Of a stretch of DNA of 64,000 nucleotides, positions 1-11,117 are shown piece by piece; positions within the stretch are counted from its first letter, which is position 1, and the number at the start of each line of letters is the position of its first letter. The notes below the pieces were generated by a model, which saw only the letters and a list, made by a program, of their open reading frames with translations, made no database searches and was not told where the DNA came from. A program made the position numbers and the translations under genes. Location: positions 1 to 64,000 of the forward strand of contig CALDYQ010000007.1 of assembly GCA_937944385.1 (NCBI GenBank), read 5' to 3'. The DNA is from an uncultured Burkholderiales bacterium (GTDB lineage Bacteria > Pseudomonadota > Gammaproteobacteria > Burkholderiales > Casimicrobiaceae).

Positions 1-218
1 AGTGGCCCTTCGGTGCCGGCCCGTCGAGCACGTAATGCGTGCCGCAGTACGGGCAGGTGGCTTCGCCCGTCTTGACGACGTCGAGGTAAACCTTGGGGTG
101 GCTCGACCAGAGCGGCATCGCCGGGTTGGGGCAAAAGACCACGCCGGGACCCTGAAGATCCTTGGCGGTGACGTGCACGACCGCTTTGTGCGGTGCTGCG
201 GCTTGAGCAGAGGACATG
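1..218 (-). CDS. Zinc-finger domain-containing protein (zf-CHCC-like), C-terminus cut by window edge
   Basis: Minus-strand translation MSSAQAAAPHKAVVHVTAKDLQGPGVVFCPNPAMPLWSSHPKVYLDVVKTGEATCPYCGTHYVLDGPAPKGH; CPYCGT-x-Y motif; lies directly downstream of ilvE. Confidence 0.75.
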
Positions 219-219
219 G

Positions 220-1149
220 TCAGACCTTCGTGAGCCAGTGGGTGTATTTGGGATTGCGGCCGTTGACGATATCGAAGAAGGCTTCCTGGATTTTCGTGGT
301 GATCGGGCCGCGCTCTCCGGCCCCAATCTGGATGCGGTCGTACTCGCGGATCGGCGTGACCTCGGCCGCAGTGCCCGTAAAGAAGAGCTCATCGGCAATG
401 TAGAGCTCGTCGCGGGTGAGCCGCTTCTGGATGACCTCGATGCCGAGGTCGGCTGCGATGTGGAAGACGGTGTTGCGCGTAATGCCGTTCAATGCGCCGG
501 CAGAGAGGTCCGGGGTGTAGATGCGCCCGTCCTTGACGACGAACACGTTCTCGCCTGCGCCCTCGGAGACGAAGCCCGCCGGGTCGAGCAGCATCGCCTC
601 ATCGTAGCCCTCGTCCGTCACCTCCATGTTGGCCAGGATCGAGTTGGTGTAGTTCGACACCGCCTTCGCCTGTGTCATCGTGATGTTGACGTGGTGCCGC
701 GTATAGCTCGAGGTCTTGACACGGATGCCCTTTTTCAGGCCCTCCTCGCCGAGATAGGCCCCCCAGGCCCACGCGGCGACCATGACGTGGATACGGTTGC
801 CCTTCGGTGACACGCCGAGCTTCTCCGAGCCGATCCAGGTGAGCGGGCGCAGGTAGCAGCTCTCGAGCTCGTTCTCGCGCACGACGGCGCACTGGGCGGC
901 CATGACCTCCTCGAGCGTGAAGGGAATCTTCATGCGCAGGATCTTGGCGCTGTTGAAGAGCCGCTCGGTGTGTTCGCGCAGACGGAAGATCGCCGTGCCG
1001 TCGATGGTCTTGTAGGCGCGCACGCCCTCGAAGGCGCCGCAGCCGTAGTGAAGCGTGTGCGAGAGTACGTGGATCTTGGCGTCGCGCCAGTCCACCATCT
1101 GCCCATCCATCCAGATCTTGCCGTCACGGTCGGCCATCGACATCGTCAT
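220..1149 (-). CDS. ilvE: Branched-chain amino acid aminotransferase
   Basis: KIWMDGQMVDWRDAKIHVLSHTLHYGCGAFEGVRAY, class IV aminotransferase; start chosen among clustered ATGs (1149/1143/1137) after GGGAGAG. Confidence 0.93.
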   Translation of the reverse strand: MTMSMADRDGKIWMDGQMVDWRDAKIHVLSHTLHYGCGAFEGVRAYKTIDGTAIFRLREHTERLFNSAKILRMKIPFTLEEVMAAQCAVVRENELESCYLRPLTWIGSEKLGVSPKGNRIHVMVAAWAWGAYLGEEGLKKGIRVKTSSYTRHHVNITMTQAKAVSNYTNSILANMEVTDEGYDEAMLLDPAGFVSEGAGENVFVVKDGRIYTPDLSAGALNGITRNTVFHIAADLGIEVIQKRLTRDELYIADELFFTGTAAEVTPIREYDRIQIGAGERGPITTKIQEAFFDIVNGRNPKYTHWLTKV

Positions 1150-1244
1150 CTCTCCCGAAGGTGCGCGGCACCTGTTTCGTCGAGTCTCGATTGTAGAAAG
1201 TCGCCCACGGCGACGCTCGCGAGCGGGCACGTGGTGTTCGTTTG

Positions 1245-1267
1245 ATAAGACAAGAGACTTGTCCTAT
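1245..1267. promoter_or_regulatory. Candidate MarR-type operator: ATAaGACAAG-AGA-CTTGTCcTAT inverted repeat
   Basis: Perfect 6-bp arms at 1249-1254 and 1258-1263, extended by 3 bp after one mismatch; between divergent ilvE and marR-like genes. Confidence 0.5.
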
Positions 1268-1299
1268 TTGCCGGAATGTAGCTGAGGTCCGACAATTGC

Positions 1300-1314
1300 G
1301 TCAACTTTGTTGAC
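1300..1314. promoter_or_regulatory. Second inverted repeat GTCAAC-TTT-GTTGAC in the ilvE/marR intergenic region
   Basis: Perfect 6-3-6 inverted repeat, centre 51 bp from the first one. Confidence 0.45.
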
Positions 1315-1368
1315 TCTTCCTTGCTCAACGCACCATTGAAACAGGTGCGGCGACTTGGTGCGCAGAAC

Positions 1369-1863
1369 ATGGTCACCTCATCCGCCTCGTCTCCCTCACT
1401 GCCCGAAGCGTGGCAGCTCATGCACTTTGCGCTGCGCGCTGTCATCGCCGAGCCCGACCGGATGCTCGCGGCGCGCAATCTCACGCGGGTTCACCATCGG
1501 GTGCTGTTCTTCGTCGCGCGCGAGCCCGGAATCAGTGTCGGCGCGCTGCAGGGCACGCTCGGGGTATCGAAGCAGGCGCTCGCGGCCCCGCTTCGATCGC
1601 TGGTCCAGCAGGGGCTGATTGCGATTCGCAAGGCGGATCATGATGCGCGCGTGCGGCACGTTCACCTCACGCGCCCGGGACGCGCGCTCGAAGCGCAATT
1701 GACAGGCGCGCAGTACGCCATGTTCGAGGCCGCGTTTGCGGCGGCCGGGCCCGAGGCGGTGGTGGGCTGGACTGCGATCATGCGGCACTTGGCGGGCCCG
1801 TTCGTCGCACCTGTCGTTTCAACGGGTGCTCGTGAACACGGGCGCGAACGGCTGCCCGGTTAG
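1369..1863 (+). CDS. MarR family transcriptional regulator
   Basis: winged-helix pattern: LTRVHHRVLFFVAREPGISVGALQGTLGVSKQALAAPLRSLVQQGLIAIRKADHDARVRHVHLT. Confidence 0.85.
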   Translation: MVTSSASSPSLPEAWQLMHFALRAVIAEPDRMLAARNLTRVHHRVLFFVAREPGISVGALQGTLGVSKQALAAPLRSLVQQGLIAIRKADHDARVRHVHLTRPGRALEAQLTGAQYAMFEAAFAAAGPEAVVGWTAIMRHLAGPFVAPVVSTGAREHGRERLPG

Positions 1864-2766
1864 CGACGCCCGAGCATCGATGACTGCGCCCGACCCCGTC
1901 GGGGACGTCCAGCGGGTCCAACCGTTGGCGGTGACCGAGAAAAGCTCGACGAGCACGCCGAAGCGCTGTGGGGGAGCACCGGAACCCGGACCCAGGACGC
2001 GCTCGCTGCCGCGTCGCACGTTGTCGATGAGCCAGGCCGGCAGCATCAGATGGTACGGGTTTCTCGCCACCTCGCCGCGGTGCTGTGCGAGCGCTGCGAG
2101 CATCGTGGCCGCGGTGTGCCGATCGAGGCCAACGAGTAGATTCGGCGTCTCGAGCGGCGCCCAGTACTCGGTGAGGGCGATCCAGGCCGGCGGCATGTCA
2201 CTGCGCGAGAGGAGTAGATCGATCGCATCACGGAGCAGCCAGTGGCAGCCTGCATGGGTCGGATGCGCATCTGCGGCGTGCGGTGCGAGCACGAGGTCGG
2301 GCCCCCACGCCTCGAGCGAAGCAGCGAGGCGTTCCACCTTGCTCTGCCAATGCGCTGGCTTCGAACGCCGCACATCCGGTGTGACCTCATCGAGCCCGAG
2401 GCGGTCGGTCGCGTCGAGCCGCGTGAGGGCGAAACCGAGCACCGCGCACGATGCTTCGAGCTCGCGAAGCCTCTCGACGCGCCGGGCCGCGTTGGAACCA
2501 AAGGTGACTGCAAGATTGACCACTTCCCATCCCGCTTCGCGCGCGAGACGGAGCGGCAGCCCGCCGTGAATCGCCTCATCGTCGGGGTGAGGCGAAAGGA
2601 TCAGGCAGCGTCGTCGCGTCGCTGCGGATGCTGCGGGCGCGGAAGCAGCGAAGGAGCGTGTGCCTCGAGCGGACGTCTCGGGCAGCGGAAGTCCGGCGCC
2701 TTCGTCGAGTAGCCTTTCCCAGCGGGCGAGCCAGGCCGAGAACGTATCAACCGCCCGATCCTGCAT
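1819..2766 (-). CDS. PIG-L family deacetylase
   Basis: LILSPHPDDEAIHGG motif and downstream HPTHAGCHW motif. Confidence 0.85.
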   Translation of the reverse strand: MQDRAVDTFSAWLARWERLLDEGAGLPLPETSARGTRSFAASAPAASAATRRRCLILSPHPDDEAIHGGLPLRLAREAGWEVVNLAVTFGSNAARRVERLRELEASCAVLGFALTRLDATDRLGLDEVTPDVRRSKPAHWQSKVERLAASLEAWGPDLVLAPHAADAHPTHAGCHWLLRDAIDLLLSRSDMPPAWIALTEYWAPLETPNLLVGLDRHTAATMLAALAQHRGEVARNPYHLMLPAWLIDNVRRGSERVLGPGSGAPPQRFGVLVELFSVTANGWTRWTSPTGSGAVIDARASLTGQPFAPVFTSTR

Positions 2767-2772
2767 CAGAGG

Positions 2773-3933
2773 CTATCGCTCGATGCGAATGAGCGCGCCC
2801 TCCGGCTCGTCGGTGAGGACGTAGAGGTATCCGTCCGGCCCCTGGCGGACGTCGCGGATCCGGCGTTCGGTGCGAAGGCGCTCTTCACGCGTGACCTTCC
2901 CGTCCCGGTCGAGGACGATGCGCCGTACCTCCATGCCGCGCAAGCCCCCAGAAAACAGGTTGCCTCTCCACTCGGGGAAGCGATCGGCCGTGTAAATCGC
3001 AAGTCCCGACGGCGCGATCGAAGGCGTCCACACGGTTCTCGGCGGTTCCACATCCGGTCGTGTCGTCACGCGCGCGACCGGTCCTCCGCCATACTCGTTC
3101 GAGTAGGACACCACGGGCCAGCCGTAGTTCTTGCCGGCTTCGATGAGGTTCAGTTCGTCACCGCCTTGCGAGCCATGCTCGGTGGCCCAGACCCGACCGG
3201 TGGCTGGGTCACGCACCATGCCCTGGATGTTGCGGTGGCCGATCGAGTAAACGTAAGGGTCTCGCCCGGCGACCGGCGCGCCGACCGGTTTGCCGTCCTC
3301 GGTCATGCGAAGCACCTTGCCGATGTGGCTTTGCCAGTTCTGCGCTTGCTCCCGGATGTAGGCGCCTTGATAGCTCGCCGGGGGATTGCCGCCATCGCCG
3401 ACGGCGACGAGCAGCGTGCCGTCCGGCAGCCAGACGAAGCGTGAGCCGAAATGCTGCCGAGAGGACTTCTTCTGGGCGACCTCGAAGATGACCTCGGTGC
3501 CGACGAGCGCATCGCCTTCGAGCCGGCCGCGCGCCACAGCGAGCGCGTTTGCGCTTGCCTCCCCCCGGGCAAAGGACAGATAGACCCATCGGTTTTGTTC
3601 GAAGCGAGGATGCAGGGCGACATCGAACAGGCCGCCCTGGCCGGAAGCGAACACCGTCGGCACGCCGGAGATCTCGGTGCGACGATTGCCCTCGATGCGC
3701 CAGAGCTTGCCGCGCCGCTCGGTCACGAGCATGGCGCCGTCGGGCAGCCAGGTCATCGCCCAAGGGTGATCGAGTCGATCCACCACGGGAACGAGCCGCA
3801 AGCCGCTCATGACGGGCGTCTGATCCGATGGCGGGTAGGGAATCGGCACCTGCTGTGCGCACGCGATGGCCAAGAAGGCGATGGAGCTCGCCGCGATTGC
3901 GCGGAGCAGTGGGCTCGAGGTGCAACGGTTCAT
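2773..3933 (-). CDS. PQQ-dependent sugar dehydrogenase-like lipoprotein
   Basis: LDHPWAMTWLPDGAMLVTERRGKLW ... GHRNIQGMVRDPATGRVWATEHGSQGGDELNLIEAGKNYGWPVVSY; lipobox-like LAIAC. Confidence 0.88.
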   Translation of the reverse strand: MNRCTSSPLLRAIAASSIAFLAIACAQQVPIPYPPSDQTPVMSGLRLVPVVDRLDHPWAMTWLPDGAMLVTERRGKLWRIEGNRRTEISGVPTVFASGQGGLFDVALHPRFEQNRWVYLSFARGEASANALAVARGRLEGDALVGTEVIFEVAQKKSSRQHFGSRFVWLPDGTLLVAVGDGGNPPASYQGAYIREQAQNWQSHIGKVLRMTEDGKPVGAPVAGRDPYVYSIGHRNIQGMVRDPATGRVWATEHGSQGGDELNLIEAGKNYGWPVVSYSNEYGGGPVARVTTRPDVEPPRTVWTPSIAPSGLAIYTADRFPEWRGNLFSGGLRGMEVRRIVLDRDGKVTREERLRTERRIRDVRQGPDGYLYVLTDEPEGALIRIER

Positions 3934-4004
3934 GGCGGACAGACCCATCCGAAGGCTTGGGGTTCCGCTAAATTATGAGCGCACACACCAACAAGGAGGA
4001 CACC

Positions 4005-5614
<1,610 letters not shown>

Positions 5615-5630
<16 letters not shown>

Positions 5631-7681
5631 GCGTCGCGCGCCGACGCCACTGCTCGGCTCTGAGCGCCGGTTCCCGCGGCGTCGTTCGCCGTTCTCCAAA
5701 GCGCGCGGGGATCGCGCGCGATTTGTGCGATGAGCAGCTTGCCGAGGGTGAACAGCTGTGCAACACCCAACCGCTTCGATTTCATCGCGACGTAGAGGGC
5801 CAGGGCGAAACTGACCAGCAGGTTCACCATGCCAATCAACACGATTCCTGCGGCAGCCCACGCGATCGCTGCAGGCAGTGTGTGCCAGCCGAGTGAAGTT
5901 GCGGCCAGACCGACGTTCGCACTCGACAGCGTGACGTGCCGAATGTCGATGGGCAAACCGGTCATCGCGCCCAACCCGCCCGCCAGGCCGAGGTACATGC
6001 CGACGAACATGTTTCCGAGAATGGCTCCGTAGTGATCATCGATGTAACGACCGAGCGCGAGAGCGCGGTCCGGGCCGAGCCACCGGAAGCGGCTTGACCT
6101 GGCGATACGGTCCCCAAGCTGCAGGTAGCGCGCCTGGTTGTCGAAATAGCCAGCGACAAGCCCCGATAGAAAGAGCCCCACGCCCGCGATGGCGGCGAAG
6201 CCGATGCTGCCCGTCGTGAAGGGATGGAGTTCCTCGATCATTTCGGCAAGCTTCGCCTCGGGCGCAAGCGGTGCGTCCTGTGTCAGCGCCCAGACGATCG
6301 CAATGAGACAGGCGACCGGGAGCGCGATGCCCACATTGCCTAGCACTGCCACGATCTGCGTGCGGACGACGTTCAGGGCCGTGTCACGCAGGCGATCGAA
6401 CTGCTTCGGACGGCGATCTTCCAGGGTGTTGGCGAGTGCCGCAGCCGTCATTGCCGGCTGCTTCGTGGCCACCGCCATACCGAGCATGTGGATCACGACG
6501 AACCCGATGCCGTACAACAACCCGTACAGGATCGATTGCGTGAGAATCGGCAGGTGCGCGAGCGTGATCTTGACCTTGATCAGGGCGATCAGCGCGATGA
6601 TGGCGCCGCCGCCGGCGGCGGCGACGAACATCCGCCTGAGGCCCGAGCGGTCGCTTGCGATGTAGTGCTCACCATGCCGGGCGGCATGATCGGTGACGTT
6701 GCGCGCGAGCAGGTTGACGTTGGTTCCAATGAACTGTCGTACCTGGTCGCGCCGGAGGTCGCTGGAGAGCAGCTCCTGCAGCAGGACGATCGCGCTCTCC
6801 GGGCCGGCATCCGCCGTGAGTGTTGCGAGCACATGGGTCAACCGAATGCGCAATTGCTCCATTCGCGCCACGAGGTAGGTCAGCCTGACCGATGCGCCGA
6901 TCTCGCGCATTTTCCTGCGCACCCGGTCGAGCGCGATCTCGCACTGCTCGAGCAGAACTTCGGCATCCCGCAGCTCGCTTCGCGATAACGGCTCGCCGCC
7001 GCAGCGGATTCGCTCGAGCAGTGGAACGAGCAGTGCATTCAGGGCGAGAAAGGGTGACTCGTGCAGTTCGAGCGCGGCCTCGGCGCGCAGCAGTTCGCGG
7101 TCGAGTGCGGCACCGGCGAGCCGGTAGGTGAGGAGGCGCGCCGCTTCGCTCAGATTACGTCGGGTCTGCGTCAGCGCGGCGCTTCCGGCCGGGAGCGCCA
7201 GCATCTCGATCAACCGCTGCCAGACCTGGCCGGGCACCTCGACCAGCCATGGCTGATCCCGGGGCGGAACGAGCTCGTGTGCGATGTCGGCCAACGCTTC
7301 GCGGTCGTGCGGCATGGGCAGCAGACGGTTGCCGATGCGAATGGCAAGCTCGAGCGTGAAGCCCAGTGCCGAGCGCACACCTGCGTCAGCAAAGAAGCTT
7401 TGCTGGCGAGGCAGCGCGAGCAGGGTAAGTACTGCAGCGCGCAACTCGGCCAGTCGCACGGCATCGTTGCGCCACAGTTCGAGCACACGACGGAAGTGGG
7501 CCTGACTCTCAGACTTTGACATCCCCCTCGCCGGGCGAAGATCCGCGAGGAAACGCTTCACCGAGTGCACAGCGGTCGGCACACTGACCGGTGCGGACTC
7601 TCCCGTTGCGGCCATCACAGGTGCTGAACTCGGTGACGAAGCGGCGGAGGCAGGCGGCGTGGGCGGTTCGCTCGACATCAT
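5615..7681 (-). CDS. Gcr-family 'site-specific recombinase' (COG4389-like) multi-TM membrane protein
   Basis: Large protein with soluble N-half and multi-helix membrane C-half (GLLYGIGFVVIHMLGMAVATKQPAMTAA; MYLGLAGGLGAMTGLPIDIRHVTLSSANVGLA). Confidence 0.7.
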
Positions 7682-7779
7682 GCGTCAGGAATTCACTCTC
7701 GAAGTGCAGCGCAGGCCGCAAGCGTAACCGTGGCACGGTCGACGGCCGGACAGCGCAAAGGCGGCCGACCTCGTCACGC

Positions 7780-8940
7780 TCAGCCCATTGAGGCGGTCCG
7801 TGTGCGCGGATTGCCGTGGATGGTGACCAGTTCGGGCGTCTCAGCGCGCGCGTCCGGGGCGCGGCCGGTGGACGGTTCAATGGACGGTGCGGTGGGAAAG
7901 CAGGCACGATCCCTGCCGCTCGCCTTGGCCTGATAGAGCGCGTGATCCGCCAAGGCCAGGGCATCGGACCAGTCGGCGAACGGGGCGAGCAACACGGCAC
8001 CGCAGGAGCAGGTGACGGTGAGCGACGTTCCGTCGGCCAGGATCATCGGCTCTGTGCGCAAGCAGGTGAGGAGATCCGTGAGCACGCGCCCGAGGTCGGG
8101 CCGCTCATGTTCGATGACCACGAGGAACTCCTCTCCGCCCCAGCGTACGACGTGATCCGGCGGCGGGAAGACGCGGGCGAGGCGGTTCACGGTCTCGCAG
8201 AGCACGCGGTCACCGGCGTCGTGCCCGTACTCGTCGTTGATGCGTTTGAAGTGATCGAGGTCGATGAGCACGAGCGCCCACGGCAGATTGGACACACTGC
8301 GCAGACGTTCATAGAGGTGCCGTCGGTTGGCTGCGCCGGTCAGCGGGTCGGTGCGACTGGCGCGCTCGAGCGCCTGTGCCTGCTCCCGTACGCTGCGGGA
8401 TGCGCGACGCAGACGCTCGGCGACGACGTGGGAGTTGAAGCCAAGGAGCAGGGTATAGGCGACGAAGCCGCACAGCGCAATCAGTTCGACCGCGCGCGGC
8501 GCAACCGCATCCACCGGGCCGAGGACGAGGCGTGTGGTTGCGGCCGCGGCGGCGATCCAGAGCATCTCGCGGACGAAGCTCCGAAGGCCACCGTAAGCAA
8601 TCGTGTTGCCGAGCGTGACGCCGACGAGATAGAGACTCGCTGCCGGCGAGAAGCCGAAGACGGCAACGCCGACGCCCGCGTTGATGCCATCCATCACGAA
8701 TAGACGGGGGATCGTGCGCCGATCGTCCGCCCGTTGCGCCGCCCACGCGTGTACAAGCCATGGATAGAACATGGCATAGGCAGCCAGCACGTATTGGGCC
8801 GTGGCCTCGCTCATCACGCGCCCCTGAAGGACGAGCATCACCGTGGCAAGCGAGTAGGAGATGACGCGCGGCAGCGCGTGCAATCTGAGCGCTGCTGCGT
8901 ACCGAGGCGCAGATTTGGAACTCTCCGACGAATCAGCCAT
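7780..8940 (-). CDS. Diguanylate cyclase (GGDEF domain) with N-terminal membrane region
   Basis: RTDPLTGAANRRHLYERL ... LIDLDHFKRINDEYGHDAGDRVL ... RWGGEEFLVVIEH. Confidence 0.92.
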   Translation of the reverse strand: MADSSESSKSAPRYAAALRLHALPRVISYSLATVMLVLQGRVMSEATAQYVLAAYAMFYPWLVHAWAAQRADDRRTIPRLFVMDGINAGVGVAVFGFSPAASLYLVGVTLGNTIAYGGLRSFVREMLWIAAAAATTRLVLGPVDAVAPRAVELIALCGFVAYTLLLGFNSHVVAERLRRASRSVREQAQALERASRTDPLTGAANRRHLYERLRSVSNLPWALVLIDLDHFKRINDEYGHDAGDRVLCETVNRLARVFPPPDHVVRWGGEEFLVVIEHERPDLGRVLTDLLTCLRTEPMILADGTSLTVTCSCGAVLLAPFADWSDALALADHALYQAKASGRDRACFPTAPSIEPSTGRAPDARAETPELVTIHGNPRTRTASMG

Positions 8941-9038
8941 GGCCCCCGAGCATAGCGGTCGGATGCCCTGGTTCGGATGATTCCCGTTGTCGCTCAGCCC
9001 GCCGTGACTGCCTCTGATGGACCGGCGAGAGACGACCC

Positions 9039-10697
9039 TCAGGCGCTTTGTGTCAGTGCCAGTCCCGCGTGTTCCCGAAGCGGATGGAAGCGGATCTTGG
9101 GGTGTCGTTCCTGCGTGAGGCGGAGGTCGTAGCTCGACGTGAGCAGATAGGCGAGCGTGTCGGCCGCGTCGTAGGCGAGCTTCGAGGCGTTGTAGTCCAT
9201 GAATTTCTTGAGCTCCATCTCGTCGTCGCAGGTCACCCAGCGCGCGCCCACGAACTGCGAAGGCTTCAGGCGGACCTCGGCCTTGTACTCGGTGGCGAGG
9301 CGATGCTGTACCACCTCGAATTGGAGTTGCCCGACCGCCCCGAGCAGCATGAGCGAGCCGAGGAGGGGCCGGAAGACCTGGATCGCGCCTTCCTCGCCCA
9401 GTTCCTGGAGACCCGCCTGCAGTTGCTTGCTCCTGACCGGGTTCAGCAATTCGACCACCTGAAAGAGCTCCGGCGCGAAAAAGGGCAGCCCGGTGTATTG
9501 CAGCCGGTCGTTGAGCGAGGCGTCGGTGATCGTGTCGCCCAACTGCACGCCGCCATGGATCGTGAAGCCGATGATGTCGCCCGCGTAGGCGTCCTCGACG
9601 CGCTCGCGCCGCTGGGACATGAAGGTGACCACCGAGGTCGGGCGCATCTCCTTGCCTGTGCGTTGGACCTTGAGCTTCATCCCCGCTTCGTAGTGCCCCG
9701 AGCAGACGCGCACGAAGGCGATCCGGTCGCGGTGCTGCGGGTCCATGTTGGCTTGGACCTTGAACACCACCCCCGAAAACCCTGGCCCGTCCGGCGGGAT
9801 GATGCGGCTGGTGCCATCACGCTCGGTCGAGGCTCGGGGATGGGGCGGTGGCGCCAGGTCCGCCACGGCGTCGAGCACCTCTTGCACGCCAAAGTTGTTG
9901 ACGGCCGAGCCGAAATAGACCGGCGTCTGGCGAGCGGCCAGGAACTCGTCGCGGTCGAAGGCTGGGGCGGCCCCGGTGACGAGTTCGATCGCCGCCTCGG
10001 CCGCCTCGAAAGCGTCACCAAAGCGGGCTCGGAGTGCGTCGCGTTCCGAGAGGGGGACCGTCTCCACACTGTCGGAGAGCCGATCCTCGCCCGGGGCGAA
10101 GATGCGCATGTGGCCGCGCGCAAGGTCGATGATGCCGCCAAACGCCTTGCCCTGGCCCACGGGCCAGGTCATCGGCACGCAGGGCATGCCGAGTTCCGCT
10201 TCCACTTCGTCGAGCAGCGCGAGGGGATCGCGTCCCTCGCGGTCCATCTTGTTGATGAAGGTCAGGATTGGCGTGTCCCGCTGGCGGCAGACTTCGATCA
10301 GCCGCTTGGTCTGGGCCTCCACGCCGTTGGCCGCATCGATGACCATGAGCGCCGAGTCGACCGCGGTGAGTACGCGGTAGGTGTCCTCGGAGAAGTCGCG
10401 GTGCCCCGGGGTGTCGAGCAGGTTGATGACCCGGTTGCGGTAGTCCATCTGCATGACGCTCGAGGCGACCGAGATGCCGCGCTGCTTTTCGATCTCCATC
10501 CAGTCGGAGGTCGCGTGGCGGGTCGCCTTACGCGCCTTCACGCTGCCGGCGATGTGGATGGCGCCCGAGAAAAGCAGGAGCTTTTCGGTGAGCGTGGTCT
10601 TGCCCGCATCCGGGTGCGAGATGATGGCAAAGGTTCGCCGACGCTCAACCTCAGCGGCGAGGGCGTGGTCAGTAGGAAGATGGGTGCTCACGTGCAA
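9039..10697 (-). CDS. prfC: Peptide chain release factor 3
   Basis: RRTFAIISHPDAGKTTLTEKLLLFSGAIHIAGSVKARK..DWMEIEKQRGISVASSVMQM. Confidence 0.96.
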   Translation of the reverse strand: MHVSTHLPTDHALAAEVERRRTFAIISHPDAGKTTLTEKLLLFSGAIHIAGSVKARKATRHATSDWMEIEKQRGISVASSVMQMDYRNRVINLLDTPGHRDFSEDTYRVLTAVDSALMVIDAANGVEAQTKRLIEVCRQRDTPILTFINKMDREGRDPLALLDEVEAELGMPCVPMTWPVGQGKAFGGIIDLARGHMRIFAPGEDRLSDSVETVPLSERDALRARFGDAFEAAEAAIELVTGAAPAFDRDEFLAARQTPVYFGSAVNNFGVQEVLDAVADLAPPPHPRASTERDGTSRIIPPDGPGFSGVVFKVQANMDPQHRDRIAFVRVCSGHYEAGMKLKVQRTGKEMRPTSVVTFMSQRRERVEDAYAGDIIGFTIHGGVQLGDTITDASLNDRLQYTGLPFFAPELFQVVELLNPVRSKQLQAGLQELGEEGAIQVFRPLLGSLMLLGAVGQLQFEVVQHRLATEYKAEVRLKPSQFVGARWVTCDDEMELKKFMDYNASKLAYDAADTLAYLLTSSYDLRLTQERHPKIRFHPLREHAGLALTQSA

Positions 10698-10730
10698 GCA
10701 GACGGTGCTGACGCAAAACTCGGCATTTTC

Positions 10731-11114
10731 TCAAGCCCGGACGAAGAGCGTCTCGAGAACTCCGTTGCCGCCATTTCTCGAGCGGTGTCCGTGCCGCGTC
10801 GGATCGAACGGCTCGCCGGGCGGCAGGGTATCGGCCGAGAAGAAGTGCTCCCCAGGACCGAAGCGCCGCCAGCTGCCGTCGCGCAGCCCGATTTCCATGA
10901 CCCCGCGCAGGATCACGACCCATTGTGGGTGAGGGGTGACATGCCATTCGCTCGCAAAGCCCGGCGCCGAGCGGCGAAGCTGTACCCCGCCGCTTGGCAG
11001 CAGCGCCGAGAGAACTGTGGGAGGCGCACCGAACTCGAGTGCGATTGCGTCCTTCCGGAAACGGGCGACGCCGTCTGGGCCGGTGTAGAGCGTGACGCGG
11101 TTGAAGTGCTGCAT
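10731..11114 (-). CDS. Cupin-fold protein
   Basis: WHVTPHPQWVVILRGVMEIGLRDGSWRRFGPGEHFFSADTLPPG cupin pattern. Confidence 0.7.
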   Translation of the reverse strand: MQHFNRVTLYTGPDGVARFRKDAIALEFGAPPTVLSALLPSGGVQLRRSAPGFASEWHVTPHPQWVVILRGVMEIGLRDGSWRRFGPGEHFFSADTLPPGEPFDPTRHGHRSRNGGNGVLETLFVRA

Positions 11115-11117
11115 CGG

